Below, one piece after another: positions 1-7,781 of a stretch of 23,870 nucleotides of DNA. A program made the position numbers and the translations under genes. The number at the start of each line of letters is the position of its first letter. Within the stretch, counting starts at the first letter, position 1. The notes under the pieces were generated by a model. It did not search any database. It had not been told where the DNA came from and worked only from the letters and a program-made list of their open reading frames with translations. Source of the stretch: UBA6987 sp045616945 (lineage in GTDB: Bacteria; Bacillota; Clostridia; Lachnospirales; Lachnospiraceae); assembly GCA_045616945.1 (NCBI GenBank), contig JAZLHR010000049.1, positions 1-23,870 of the forward strand, written 5' to 3'.

Positions 1-61
1 AGGCTTATTTCACATGCAAAAAATCCTTTGATTTTCCCGATTTTCTCCTGTTTTTTCTCCT

Positions 62-101
62 TTTCCCACACTAAATTCATCGATTTCCCATACTAAATCC
101 A
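62..101. repeat. Imperfect 18-bp direct repeat, period 22
   Basis: Two copies of an 18-base unit reading TTTCCCAyACTAAATyCA lie at 62-79 and 84-101 and differ at two positions. They sit about 80 bases upstream of the GH2 gene's predicted promoter, in the AT-rich, non-coding start of the window. The role is unknown; paired regulator-binding sites are one possibility. Bases 1-180 otherwise show no gene. Confidence 0.45.
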
Positions 102-182
102 AGCGTTTATCTACTGTGGGATTTACTTTGGGAATTTACGCCGCCGCCGGCCCTTCTGCGGCGTTCTGCGCACAGATTATGG

Positions 183-211
183 TTTCCAGATGCGCCCGAA
201 ACTGGTATAAT
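183..211 (+). promoter_or_regulatory. Predicted promoter of the GH2/DUF362 operon
   Basis: The -10 box TATAAT (206-211) is preceded by TGG, an extended -10, and a weaker -35 box TTTCCA (183-188) lies 17 bases upstream. The leader that follows (212-284) contains a perfect 10-base palindrome CGGCCGGCCG (224-233). It also contains a possible stem CAGGCA/TGCCTG (238-243 with 257-262). Either could be an operator or a leader hairpin. This is a pattern match only. Confidence 0.6.
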
Positions 212-284
212 AGGGGAAAATGTCGGCCGGCCGCTTTCAGGCATACTTTGCGGCAGTGCCTGCTTCTTGTTCGGAGGAAAAATG

Positions 285-3200
285 ATGAAACTCCCGAATT
301 ACCGCGAAGATCAAAATGTGCCCCACGTCCGCACACTGCGCAAAAGGTCATATTATATTCCCGCTTCCGAGGCGGCGCTTTCCACAGGAGAACGCGAAAG
401 CTCCGACCGCTTCCTGCTTCTTTCCGGAGATTGGGCCTTCGGTTATTACGCGCAGGAGCGCTTTCTTCCGGACGGCTGCCTGGCCCCCGATTTCGATACG
501 GCTGCGCTGGACCGCATCCCCGTGCCCTCCTGCTGGCAGATGCACGGATACGGGCGCAACAACTATCTGAATAAAGCCTTCAAGATTCCCTACGATCCGC
601 CTTACGTACCGGCGGAGAACCCCTGCGGCCTGTATATCCGGGATTTTGATCTGCCCGAAACCGATCTGTGCAGGCATCTGGTCTTTGAAGGGGTGGATTC
701 CTGTTTCTGTGTATATGTCAACGGAATTTTTGCCGGCTACAGCCAGACCTCTCACAATATGTCCGAATTCGACATCACGGAGCTCACGCACGCGGGCCGG
801 AACCGTATCGCGGCGGTCGTATATCAATTCTGCGACGGTACCTATCTGGAAGCCCAGGACAAGCTGCGCATGAGCGGTATCTTCCGGGATGTCTATATCC
901 TGTTCCGCCCGCAGAAGAGGCTGGAGGATTTCTTTATCCGTGAAAGCTTTGCCGCGGATTATGCCGCCGCGGATATTTCCGCAGAGCTGGAAATGAATGC
1001 GGAACTTCCGGTGGATGTATATCTCGAAAGCCCGGAAGGGGAACGTTTTGCGGCGGAAATGACCGAAAATATTCCGCAATCCGAACAGGATTCCTTCCGC
1101 TGCACGGCCCGGATCCATGTGCCGCAGCCGCATCTCTGGAATGCGGAGATCCCGTATCTGTACCGCATCGTTTTCCGCACGGAGGAAGAAACCATCGTCC
1201 GGCCGCTGGGCCTGCGCGAGGTCACCGTTGACGGCCGGGTGCTGAAGATCAACGGGCAGAACATCAAATTCAAGGGGACCAACCGCCATGATTCGGATCC
1301 CTTTGCGGGCTATGCGGTACAGAAGGAACAGATGCTGCGCGACCTCACCATGATGAAGGCGCACAATTTCAACGCGGTCCGCACCAGCCATTATCCGAAT
1401 TCACCGCTCTTTTACGAGCTGACCGACCGCCTCGGCCTATATGTGATGGACGAGAGCGACGTAGAGATCCACGGGGTGCAGGATCTGTATTACGGCAGCC
1501 ATGAACCCGATAAAGAAGTCACCTTCAACCTGCTGGCCAATGACCCGGATTGGTACCTGCCCATCTTCGACCGCATCGAATCCTGTCTGGAGCGCGATAA
1601 AAATGTGACCTCCGTCGTCATGTGGTCATTGGGCAACGAAGCCGGCTACGGCTGCAATTTCGAGCAGGCCGGCCGCTGGGTCCGCCGCCGGGATCCTTCC
1701 CGCCCGCTGCAGTACGAGGGAGCCTCCCGTCCGGAGCTGTTCGGGATCCGCGATTTCGACGAAAGCGAATTCGAAGGCAAGCCTCTGTTTCGTTGGAACA
1801 GCTTCGACCATACGCAGCAGCCGTGGGACTTTTCCATGATGAATGTATATTCCCGCATGTATCCGACCCTTGCGCATGTGGAAGAATACGCGCAGACCGG
1901 CAGCAAGCCGATGGTCATGTGCGAATATATCCACTCCATGGGCAACGGGCCGGGAGACGCGGAGGATTATTGGCAGCTGATCTACCGGTATGACTCACTT
2001 TGCGGCGGCTTCGTGTGGGAATGGTGCGATCACAGCGTATATGAAGGCAAAAGCGCGGACGGAAAAGACAAATTTTACTACGGCGGCGACTGGGGCGATA
2101 TTTACAACAGCAAGACTTTCTGCATGGACGGCCTGGTATATCCCGACCGGCGCCCTTACCCCGGACTTCTGGAAGTGAAAAACGTCATGCGTCCGGTGCG
2201 TCTGGCCGGCCGCGACGGCAATCGGTTCACGTTCCGGAACACCTATGATTTTGCGGATCTGCGGGATCATATCCGGATCACATATGAGATCAAGCAGGAC
2301 GGCCGCACGGCGGCTTCGGGAGCATTTGCGGATCTTTCGTGCCCGCCGCACGGCGATATCACTTTGGAAATACCGGTGCCGCTGCCTGCAGGCCCCCGCT
2401 GCTCGGTCATCTTCCGCTACCTGAATACGGACACGTCCTGTTCCGTACCGGCAGATGCGGAGCTCGGCTTTGACCAATTCATCCTGCCCGCACCGCCGGC
2501 GGCCCCGGCTGCCGCATTTTCCGGCTGCGTGCCCCGCGTGACGGACGGCGAATACGAGATCATCGCGGAAGGGCCCGATTTCCGTTATATATTCGATAAA
2601 GAGACCGCAGCCTTCACGGAGCTGACCGGCCGCGGGAGATCCTATCTGGAACGCCCGTCCGAGACAAATATCTGGCGCGCCCCCACCGACAACGACCGAA
2701 AGATCGTCAAGAACTGGAAAAAAGCCCGGTATAACGATCCCCGGCTGCGCGTCAAAGAGATCTGCGTCAGAGAAGAAAACGGGGCCTGTGTGATCGAGAC
2801 GAAGTACACTATCGGCGCGGAAGGGCGCCAGATCTTCTGCCTTGCTTCGGCCCGTTATATAATCACCGGCAGCGGCGAGATCCGTGTGGATCTGTCCGGA
2901 GAACGGCTGTCACTGTTCCCGGCCCTGCCCCGCTTCGGACTGCGCTTCTTCCTGCCGAAGGATCTGGAGCAGGTCGAATATTACGGCTACGGACCGTACG
3001 AAAGCTATGTGGATAAGCGGCGCGCTTCGCGGCTGGACCGCTTCAAGGCTTCGGTCCGCGAATTGCACGAAGACTATACCAAGCCGCAGGAAAACGGCTC
3101 TCACTACGGCTGCGAGGAATTGATCCTTACCGACAGCAGGGGCCGCGGACTGCAGATCACCGGCAGCGGTTTTTCTTTCAACGTTTCTCACTATACGCAG

Positions 3201-3374
3201 GAAGAACTCACTGCCAAGAATCACAATTACGAACTGGAAGAATCGCCCTATACGGTCCTCTGCCTGGATGACCGGCAGACGGGCATCGGCTCCGCCTCCT
3301 GCGGACCGGCGCTTCCGGAGCAATACAGTCTGCCGGAAAAAATGCACCTCTGCTGCTCCATCCGTTTCCTTTAA
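285..3374 (+). CDS. lacZ: GH2 beta-galactosidase, LacZ type
   Basis: Predicted to hydrolyse terminal beta-galactosides such as lactose, in the cytoplasm since no signal peptide is visible. At 1029 aa it is close to E. coli LacZ, and it has the same layout: N-terminal sugar-binding domain, Ig-like domain, TIM barrel (about 325-620) and a large C-terminal beta-galactosidase small-chain domain. Visible landmarks are GTNRHDSDP (His335), DESDVEIHG, the acid/base motif WSLGNEAG (Glu452), the nucleophile motif VMCEYIHSMGN (Glu547), and the C-terminal PQENG and GIGSASCGP motifs typical of LacZ. An upstream TTG (267) and an ATG (282) are in frame. ATG 285 is preferred because GGAGG (273-277) lies 7 bases before it. 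The DUF362 gene follows after 27 bases with no terminator, so the two are probably co-transcribed. The family call is secure; the exact substrate is inferred. Confidence 0.95.
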   Translation: MKLPNYREDQNVPHVRTLRKRSYYIPASEAALSTGERESSDRFLLLSGDWAFGYYAQERFLPDGCLAPDFDTAALDRIPVPSCWQMHGYGRNNYLNKAFKIPYDPPYVPAENPCGLYIRDFDLPETDLCRHLVFEGVDSCFCVYVNGIFAGYSQTSHNMSEFDITELTHAGRNRIAAVVYQFCDGTYLEAQDKLRMSGIFRDVYILFRPQKRLEDFFIRESFAADYAAADISAELEMNAELPVDVYLESPEGERFAAEMTENIPQSEQDSFRCTARIHVPQPHLWNAEIPYLYRIVFRTEEETIVRPLGLREVTVDGRVLKINGQNIKFKGTNRHDSDPFAGYAVQKEQMLRDLTMMKAHNFNAVRTSHYPNSPLFYELTDRLGLYVMDESDVEIHGVQDLYYGSHEPDKEVTFNLLANDPDWYLPIFDRIESCLERDKNVTSVVMWSLGNEAGYGCNFEQAGRWVRRRDPSRPLQYEGASRPELFGIRDFDESEFEGKPLFRWNSFDHTQQPWDFSMMNVYSRMYPTLAHVEEYAQTGSKPMVMCEYIHSMGNGPGDAEDYWQLIYRYDSLCGGFVWEWCDHSVYEGKSADGKDKFYYGGDWGDIYNSKTFCMDGLVYPDRRPYPGLLEVKNVMRPVRLAGRDGNRFTFRNTYDFADLRDHIRITYEIKQDGRTAASGAFADLSCPPHGDITLEIPVPLPAGPRCSVIFRYLNTDTSCSVPADAELGFDQFILPAPPAAPAAAFSGCVPRVTDGEYEIIAEGPDFRYIFDKETAAFTELTGRGRSYLERPSETNIWRAPTDNDRKIVKNWKKARYNDPRLRVKEICVREENGACVIETKYTIGAEGRQIFCLASARYIITGSGEIRVDLSGERLSLFPALPRFGLRFFLPKDLEQVEYYGYGPYESYVDKRRASRLDRFKASVRELHEDYTKPQENGSHYGCEELILTDSRGRGLQITGSGFSFNVSHYTQEELTAKNHNYELEESPYTVLCLDDRQTGIGSASCGPALPEQYSLPEKMHLCCSIRFL

Positions 3375-3401
3375 CCCCCTTATGAAAGGAGTGATACGCT
3401 C

Positions 3402-4547
3402 ATGTATGATGTAGCCTGTATAGCCTGCCCGGATTATGAAGCCGGCCGTGTACGCGCTGCTCTGCTGCAGGCGATCGGCGAAACCGGCACGCGGGAGCTG
3501 TTTGCCCCCGGCCGGACCGTCGTCATCAAGGCCAATCTGGTCAGCGCCAAAAAGCCGGAAACGGCGACCACCACGCACCCGGTGCTTCTGGCCGAGCTGA
3601 CCCGTCTGCTGAAGGAATTCGGCTGCGAGGTCGTTGTCGGCGACAGCCCGGGCGGCCTTTATACCGCGGCGCACCTGAATCAGGTATATAAAGAGACCGG
3701 CCTGAACTGCATCACGGACTGCGGCGGCGAACTGAACCGGGATTTTTCCCATAAGACCGCGCATTTTGAAGAAGCCAAAGTATGCAGGGATTTTGAATAT
3801 ACCTCTTATCTGGACCGTGCGGATGTCCTGATCAATTTCTGCAAGCTGAAGACCCACGGGATGATGGGGATGTCCTGCGCCGTCAAAAATCTGTTCGGGA
3901 CCATTCCCGGCGTCTTCAAGCCGGAATATCACTACCGGTTCCCGCGCTATGAAGATTTTGCCGATATGCTGGTAGATCTGAATTGCTACTTCAAGCCGGC
4001 ACTCGTCCTGTGCGATGCCATAGAAGGCATGGAGGGCAACGGGCCCACCTGCGGCACGCCGCGGCATATCGGCGCGCTGCTCGCCTCGACCAGTCCCTAT
4101 GCGCTGGATGTCGTCGCCGCGGAGGTGATCGGGCTGGAACCGTCGGATATCCCCACGGTAGAAGCGGCCGCGAAACGCGGATTGGGCGTCAGAAAAGCCT
4201 CGGAACTTTCCGTTTCCGGTGATCCGGAAGCGCTGAAGGTCCCGGATTACAACAATATCGTAACCCGCCGCAGCCTTTCGTTCGGTGTGTCCGGCGATTC
4301 CGCTTCCCTGTTCGGACGTTTTGCCGCAGCCTGTCTGGAATCCAAGCCGAAGGTCCGTGCGAGCATGTGCATTGCCTGCGGCAAATGTGCGCAGACCTGT
4401 CCCGCCAAAGCGATCGAGATCAAAAAGGGACGTCCCGTATTCGACCGCAGCAAATGCATCCGCTGTTTCTGCTGCCAGGAATTCTGTCCCAAGGGGGCGC
4501 TGTATGTCGCCAGACCGCTGGCCGCCAGGATCGTCAATCATAAATAA
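3402..4547 (+). CDS. DUF362 protein with C-terminal 2[4Fe-4S] ferredoxin domain
   Basis: A 381-aa protein with a DUF362 core (about 1-300) and a bacterial-type ferredoxin tail. The core carries VVIKANLVSAKKPE, VVGDSPGG, INFCKLKTHGMMGMS and AVKNLFGTIPG, all recognisable DUF362 stretches. The tail has two CxxCxxCxxxCP motifs: Cys323/326/329/333 and Cys352/355/358/362, with an extra Cys357. Two [4Fe-4S] clusters and an electron-transfer role are therefore expected, but the partner and reaction of DUF362 proteins are not established. The start is fixed by GAAAGGAGTGAT about 9 bases upstream. It lies 27 bases behind the GH2 gene and ends at a strong terminator, which suggests a two-gene operon. 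There is no clear metabolic link between the two products. Confidence 0.9.
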   Translation: MYDVACIACPDYEAGRVRAALLQAIGETGTRELFAPGRTVVIKANLVSAKKPETATTTHPVLLAELTRLLKEFGCEVVVGDSPGGLYTAAHLNQVYKETGLNCITDCGGELNRDFSHKTAHFEEAKVCRDFEYTSYLDRADVLINFCKLKTHGMMGMSCAVKNLFGTIPGVFKPEYHYRFPRYEDFADMLVDLNCYFKPALVLCDAIEGMEGNGPTCGTPRHIGALLASTSPYALDVVAAEVIGLEPSDIPTVEAAAKRGLGVRKASELSVSGDPEALKVPDYNNIVTRRSLSFGVSGDSASLFGRFAAACLESKPKVRASMCIACGKCAQTCPAKAIEIKKGRPVFDRSKCIRCFCCQEFCPKGALYVARPLAARIVNHK

Positions 4548-4635
4548 AGGGCCTCTGCGGTCCGCATCTTCCCGCGGCTGCCGCTTCGGCGGGGCCTGAT
4601 CCACTTTTCTGAGGGATGTGCGGGTGAAGCAAATG

Positions 4636-4685
4636 AAAAAGCGATCGGGCAGGAAGAGGAATTCTCTTCCTGCCCGATCGCTTTT
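4636..4685. terminator. Bidirectional intrinsic terminator between convergent genes
   Basis: An uninterrupted 18-bp stem (4641-4658 with 4664-4681) has a 5-base loop, an A-run on the left (4636-4640) and a T-run on the right (4682-4685). It can stop transcription from both sides, serving the DUF362 gene (+) and the GH5-like gene (-). Confidence 0.92.
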
Positions 4686-4718
4686 CGGTTATGTATCCGC
4701 CTTGATATGCCGGGCGTT

Positions 4719-6743
4719 TTACTCTTCCCGGATCAGATAATACTGGCAGGCGCAGTGCGGTCCCAGATGGAACTTCAGCACACCGTTTTCCCAGGTGGAT
4801 TCAACTTCGCCGCTGTAGAAGCCGTCGGAATCCACGGCCATGACGACCATGTTTTCCTTGTCCGTCTTCAGCTCGATCTCCGCGTCGATGACTTCCATCT
4901 GAATAGGCAGCTTGCCGATATCCAGCAATTTCTCTCCGTCGAACCAGGCATCCGTGTTGCAGGCACGGCCGACCGTGGTCAGAAGGATGTTGTCGGAGGT
5001 CTCGATCGGCTCATCCGTCAGAGAGCTCATGGCAATGACCGCGAAATCGGTATTGCAGCGGACCGTCAGACCGTTCAGCTTGATGGTAGGGTCATAATTT
5101 CTGGCACGGACATTATTGATGCCCAGGAAACCGTAAACAGCCTTGGTACGGGGGCTGTCCACCGCGCCTCTCTTCTTCTTGCGGTTCCTCCACAGCTCAC
5201 CGGTATCGGATACGATGATATCCGAAGGCATTTCGGCATATTTCTGGTCGGCGGGAAGGATCTCGTCCACCTTGGAGGTATCGCTGTCTTCCAGCAGCAT
5301 CTTGACACGGTGCATCTCCATGGCGGTCCCGGTCAGTTCCTTCTGAACCTTGCCGATTTTATCCATATTGAACTTGGCGCCGATGGTCTTCCTGCCTTCG
5401 CTGACATCACCGCGGCGCATCATCAAAGCCCCGTGGTAGAACAGGCCGAACTTTGCCGGATCGTTCCAGACCGTGAAGATACCCTCGCGGTAGGGCACGC
5501 CGCCCAGCGTATCGGTGGCAGCTTCCTTGCCCAGCAGATCCGTATCGCGGTGGTTGGGCGCATAGCCGTAGGTATGGATGCTCATGGCGCTCCAGCCCTG
5601 GAAAGCCGCTACGGCCGGGAACCAGATCGGTCCCTCCGCACGGTAGGAATTGGACCAGGGCATATCCCACTCGGTCATGATCATCGGCTGACCGGCGAGC
5701 CCCAGCGAAGCGGAGGAAGCCAGCGGAGAAGCAGCCTGCGTCGTCAAAGTGGCATTGCCGGTGGCCTTTTCATGCTCGCCCCAGCCCCAGTCGTAGAAAT
5801 AGGTATGTCCGTCCTGGAAATCCATCGTGCGCTGAGCAACGCTGGTCGCACAGCTGTGTGCCCAGTTCGTTCCGCAGATCGGGACCTTGACGCCGATCTC
5901 ACGCAGGTGCGCATACATACCCTCGCAGAAGGTCTTCATCAGATGGATACGGAATTCCGTCTGCACACTGTCCTTCTCGTCGTACAGCTTGCACTGGGAA
6001 ATATCATAATCGGTGATGCCCTTTTCCTTCAGCCAGGCGGCGAAGAATTCCAAAAACTCATTATCGTAATACTCCACGCGGTTGAAGCCCATGCTGTTGA
6101 AGGGGCTCTTGAACAGATCGTTTTCGTTGATAATATCAACAAAAGCGAACACCGGATCGTCCTTGTAGCAAAGACCGGTATAGGGATTGTAGTGATTCCA
6201 GAATTTTACGGCAAATTCCTTCTGCAGGTCGATCATCAGCGGATCGAACAGGGCATAGCCCTTGGGATTCAGCGTCAGCTGCTTGGCGCATTTCACACCG
6301 TCGCCCGACTTGAATTTACGGTAGGTCGTCACATCCGTGCCGATATAAATGCCGCGTTCCTTCAGGCACTTGATCCAATAGTCCATCTTCTCCATGGAGA
6401 TCTCGTCCAGATTGCGGGTGGTCGCCACTCTCTGACCGGCACTGTGGCGGTACAGATTCGGAGTCGCCCATTCGGAATCGAGCTGATGGAAGCGGACATA
6501 GTTCACGCCGGACTGCATCAGACGGTCGGCGCACTTTTCGGCATAATCATGATCCGGGAAGTTGGATGCACCGTTCATGATAACGCCCCAGAAGGTCGCT
6601 CTGGTGCCGTCCTCAAAAGCAAAATGCTCGCCCTGCACTTTGCAGAAGCCATGCTTGCCTGCCGGCATCTCATCCTTGAAGACAAAGGAAATATCTACCG
6701 GCATGCGGTCGTAATGCGGATATACGGGAATATAATTTGACAT
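4719..6743 (-). CDS. Clan GH-A (GH5-like) glycoside hydrolase
   Basis: A 674-aa protein without a visible signal peptide. It looks like a (beta/alpha)8 glycosidase: FEDGTRATFWGVIMNG near 43-58, NYVRFHQLD (81-89), the strand-4 motif FVDIINEND with likely acid/base Glu207, and the strand-7 motif MIMTEWDMPW with likely nucleophile Glu358. The last ~200 residues look all-beta and form an accessory domain. The substrate cannot be read from sequence. Neighbouring beta-galactosidases and deacetylases make a plant or host glycan fragment plausible. The start chosen is ATG 6743, where AGGAGG (6751-6756) sits 7 bases upstream; an in-frame extension to 6809 would run into the promoter. It has its own strong promoter and an operator-like site, and ends at the shared terminator. 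The clan call is fairly firm, the exact family less so. Confidence 0.75.
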   Translation of the reverse strand: MSNYIPVYPHYDRMPVDISFVFKDEMPAGKHGFCKVQGEHFAFEDGTRATFWGVIMNGASNFPDHDYAEKCADRLMQSGVNYVRFHQLDSEWATPNLYRHSAGQRVATTRNLDEISMEKMDYWIKCLKERGIYIGTDVTTYRKFKSGDGVKCAKQLTLNPKGYALFDPLMIDLQKEFAVKFWNHYNPYTGLCYKDDPVFAFVDIINENDLFKSPFNSMGFNRVEYYDNEFLEFFAAWLKEKGITDYDISQCKLYDEKDSVQTEFRIHLMKTFCEGMYAHLREIGVKVPICGTNWAHSCATSVAQRTMDFQDGHTYFYDWGWGEHEKATGNATLTTQAASPLASSASLGLAGQPMIMTEWDMPWSNSYRAEGPIWFPAVAAFQGWSAMSIHTYGYAPNHRDTDLLGKEAATDTLGGVPYREGIFTVWNDPAKFGLFYHGALMMRRGDVSEGRKTIGAKFNMDKIGKVQKELTGTAMEMHRVKMLLEDSDTSKVDEILPADQKYAEMPSDIIVSDTGELWRNRKKKRGAVDSPRTKAVYGFLGINNVRARNYDPTIKLNGLTVRCNTDFAVIAMSSLTDEPIETSDNILLTTVGRACNTDAWFDGEKLLDIGKLPIQMEVIDAEIELKTDKENMVVMAVDSDGFYSGEVESTWENGVLKFHLGPHCACQYYLIREE

Positions 6744-6765
6744 AAAATGACCTCCTGTATGAATT

Positions 6766-6780
6766 ATGAAAACGTTGTAA
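6766..6780. promoter_or_regulatory. LacI/CcpA-like operator (cre-like)
   Basis: The plus-strand sequence ATGAAAACGTTGTAA centres on the palindrome AACGTT. It matches the Bacillota cre consensus WTGNAANCGNWNNCW at all fixed positions but one. It directly abuts the -10 box of the GH5-like gene and covers the expected start point of transcription, a position suited to repression. A local LacI-family regulator could use the same site. Confidence 0.55.
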
Positions 6781-6809
6781 TTATACTTCTTCCCCACGCG
6801 GTCTGTCAA
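6780..6809 (-). promoter_or_regulatory. Strong sigma-A promoter of the GH5-like gene
   Basis: Read on the minus strand, TTGACA (6804-6809) and TATAAT (6780-6785) are both perfect consensus boxes, with an 18-base spacer. This lies in the 106-base gap after the phosphorylase gene, so the glycosidase can be expressed independently. Confidence 0.85.
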
Positions 6810-6849
6810 GCGTGAAAGCCCTTTTTACGTGCCGCGGACCGTGAACATC

Positions 6850-7620
6850 TCAGCGGCGGCGCCTGTCGAGCAGAATGATCTTCTTCATGGCCTCCACACT
6901 GACGCGGACCGCCTGCGAGGTATCCGTCGTCATGGGCTGATCCAGCCCGGCGGCTTCCCGCTCCTGGTTCCAGATCACATGGAAGCAGGATGCGCAGCGC
7001 ACTTTCCGCGCGGCAGCGACGACAAACAGTGCCGCGGATTCCATTTCCGAAGCCAGAACACCCAGGCGCTTCCAGGCCTCCCATTTCTGTTCCAGTTCAT
7101 AGCTGACCGGCATGGAGGCGGGGCTGTGCTGCCCGTAAAACGAATCCTTGCACTGCACGACGCCGCAGTGGACGCGCGCTCCCGTTTCCCGGGCCGCATC
7201 GCGCAGTGCGATGGCCAGATTCATATCCGGCACCGCGGGGAATTCAAGCGGAGCATACTCCTGCGAGGTATGTTCATAGCGGATTGCACCGGTAGCCACT
7301 ACGATATCGCCCGCCTGCACATCCGCCGCAATGCCGCCGCAGGTCCCGCAGCGCAGGAAGGTATCCGCGCCGATATGACACAGTTCCTCCATGGCGATGG
7401 CCGCCGAAGGACCGCCGATGCCCGTGGAGCAGACACTGACCTTTTCACCCAGCAGCGTGCCCGTGTAAATATTGAATTCCCGGTTCTGCCCGATATGGAC
7501 CGGATCATCCAGCAGCGAAGCGATCGACTCGCAGCGTCCCGGATCCCCCGGCAGTATCACATATTTTCCGACATCTCCCCGGACACATTGAATATGAAAT
7601 TCTTTTTCCAATGCCTGCAT
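6850..7620 (-). CDS. udp: Uridine phosphorylase-like nucleoside phosphorylase
   Basis: Predicted to split uridine or related nucleosides with phosphate into base and (deoxy)ribose-1-phosphate, for salvage in the cytoplasm. The 256-aa length fits the PNP/UDP family. Visible landmarks are the phosphate loop VILPGDPGRCESIA (21-34), STGIGGPS (66-72), RCGTCGG near 90-96, KDSFYGQ (158-164), and the ribose-binding motif ASEMESAALF with Glu192 and Glu194. A longer open frame extends upstream to 7788, but ATG 7620 is chosen because GGAGG (7629-7633) lies 8 bases away and the family begins here (EFHIQC). The upstream extension overlaps the promoters. It is transcribed away from the deacetylase operon. 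Uridine is the best-supported substrate, but another nucleoside cannot be excluded. Confidence 0.87.
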   Translation of the reverse strand: MQALEKEFHIQCVRGDVGKYVILPGDPGRCESIASLLDDPVHIGQNREFNIYTGTLLGEKVSVCSTGIGGPSAAIAMEELCHIGADTFLRCGTCGGIAADVQAGDIVVATGAIRYEHTSQEYAPLEFPAVPDMNLAIALRDAARETGARVHCGVVQCKDSFYGQHSPASMPVSYELEQKWEAWKRLGVLASEMESAALFVVAAARKVRCASCFHVIWNQEREAAGLDQPMTTDTSQAVRVSVEAMKKIILLDRRRR

Positions 7621-7633
7621 ATGCCTCTCCTCC

Positions 7634-7648
7634 GGCCCCGTAAGGGCC
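7634..7648 (-). promoter_or_regulatory. Leader hairpin before the phosphorylase gene
   Basis: GGCCC and GGGCC flank a five-base loop just upstream of the ribosome binding site of the phosphorylase gene. It could modulate translation or mRNA stability. No known riboswitch was recognised. Confidence 0.3.
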
Positions 7649-7674
7649 GCTGATTTTTCCGAACTGTCCGATTC

Positions 7675-7703
7675 ATCGTAGCACAGGCAAAAAGGTTTTT
7701 CAA
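7675..7703 (-). promoter_or_regulatory. Predicted promoter of the phosphorylase gene
   Basis: On the minus strand, TTGAAA (7698-7703) and TACGAT (7675-7680) are separated by 17 bases. The boxes lie about 55 bases upstream of the chosen start. Confidence 0.65.
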
Positions 7704-7717
7704 GCCTTTTCATCCCT

Positions 7718-7745
7718 TTGCAATTCCCCGCCCTTATGGTATACT
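7718..7745 (+). promoter_or_regulatory. Predicted promoter of the deacetylase operon
   Basis: TTGCAA (7718-7723) and TATACT (7740-7745) are 16 bases apart, with a TGG extension before the -10 box. It is divergent from the phosphorylase promoter, with only about 15 bases between the two -35 boxes, so one regulator bound there could affect both. Confidence 0.7.
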
Positions 7746-7781
7746 GATTTAAAATCCTGCTGATAAGCAAGGAGGAAAAGT

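Noticed and set aside
116..574. Plus-strand open frame of 152 codons before and into the GH2 gene
   Set aside because: It covers the predicted promoter and leader, and overlaps the GH2 start in another frame, without any motif.
2910..4604. Minus-strand open frame of 564 codons across the GH2 end and DUF362
   Set aside because: Both underlying plus-strand genes are well supported; the antisense frame arises from GC-rich codon bias.
4707..6740. Long plus-strand open frame of 677 codons opposite the GH5-like gene
   Set aside because: It is the mirror of a gene with clear catalytic motifs, has low-complexity His/Ile/Gly-rich content and no family motif, and runs through the terminator region.
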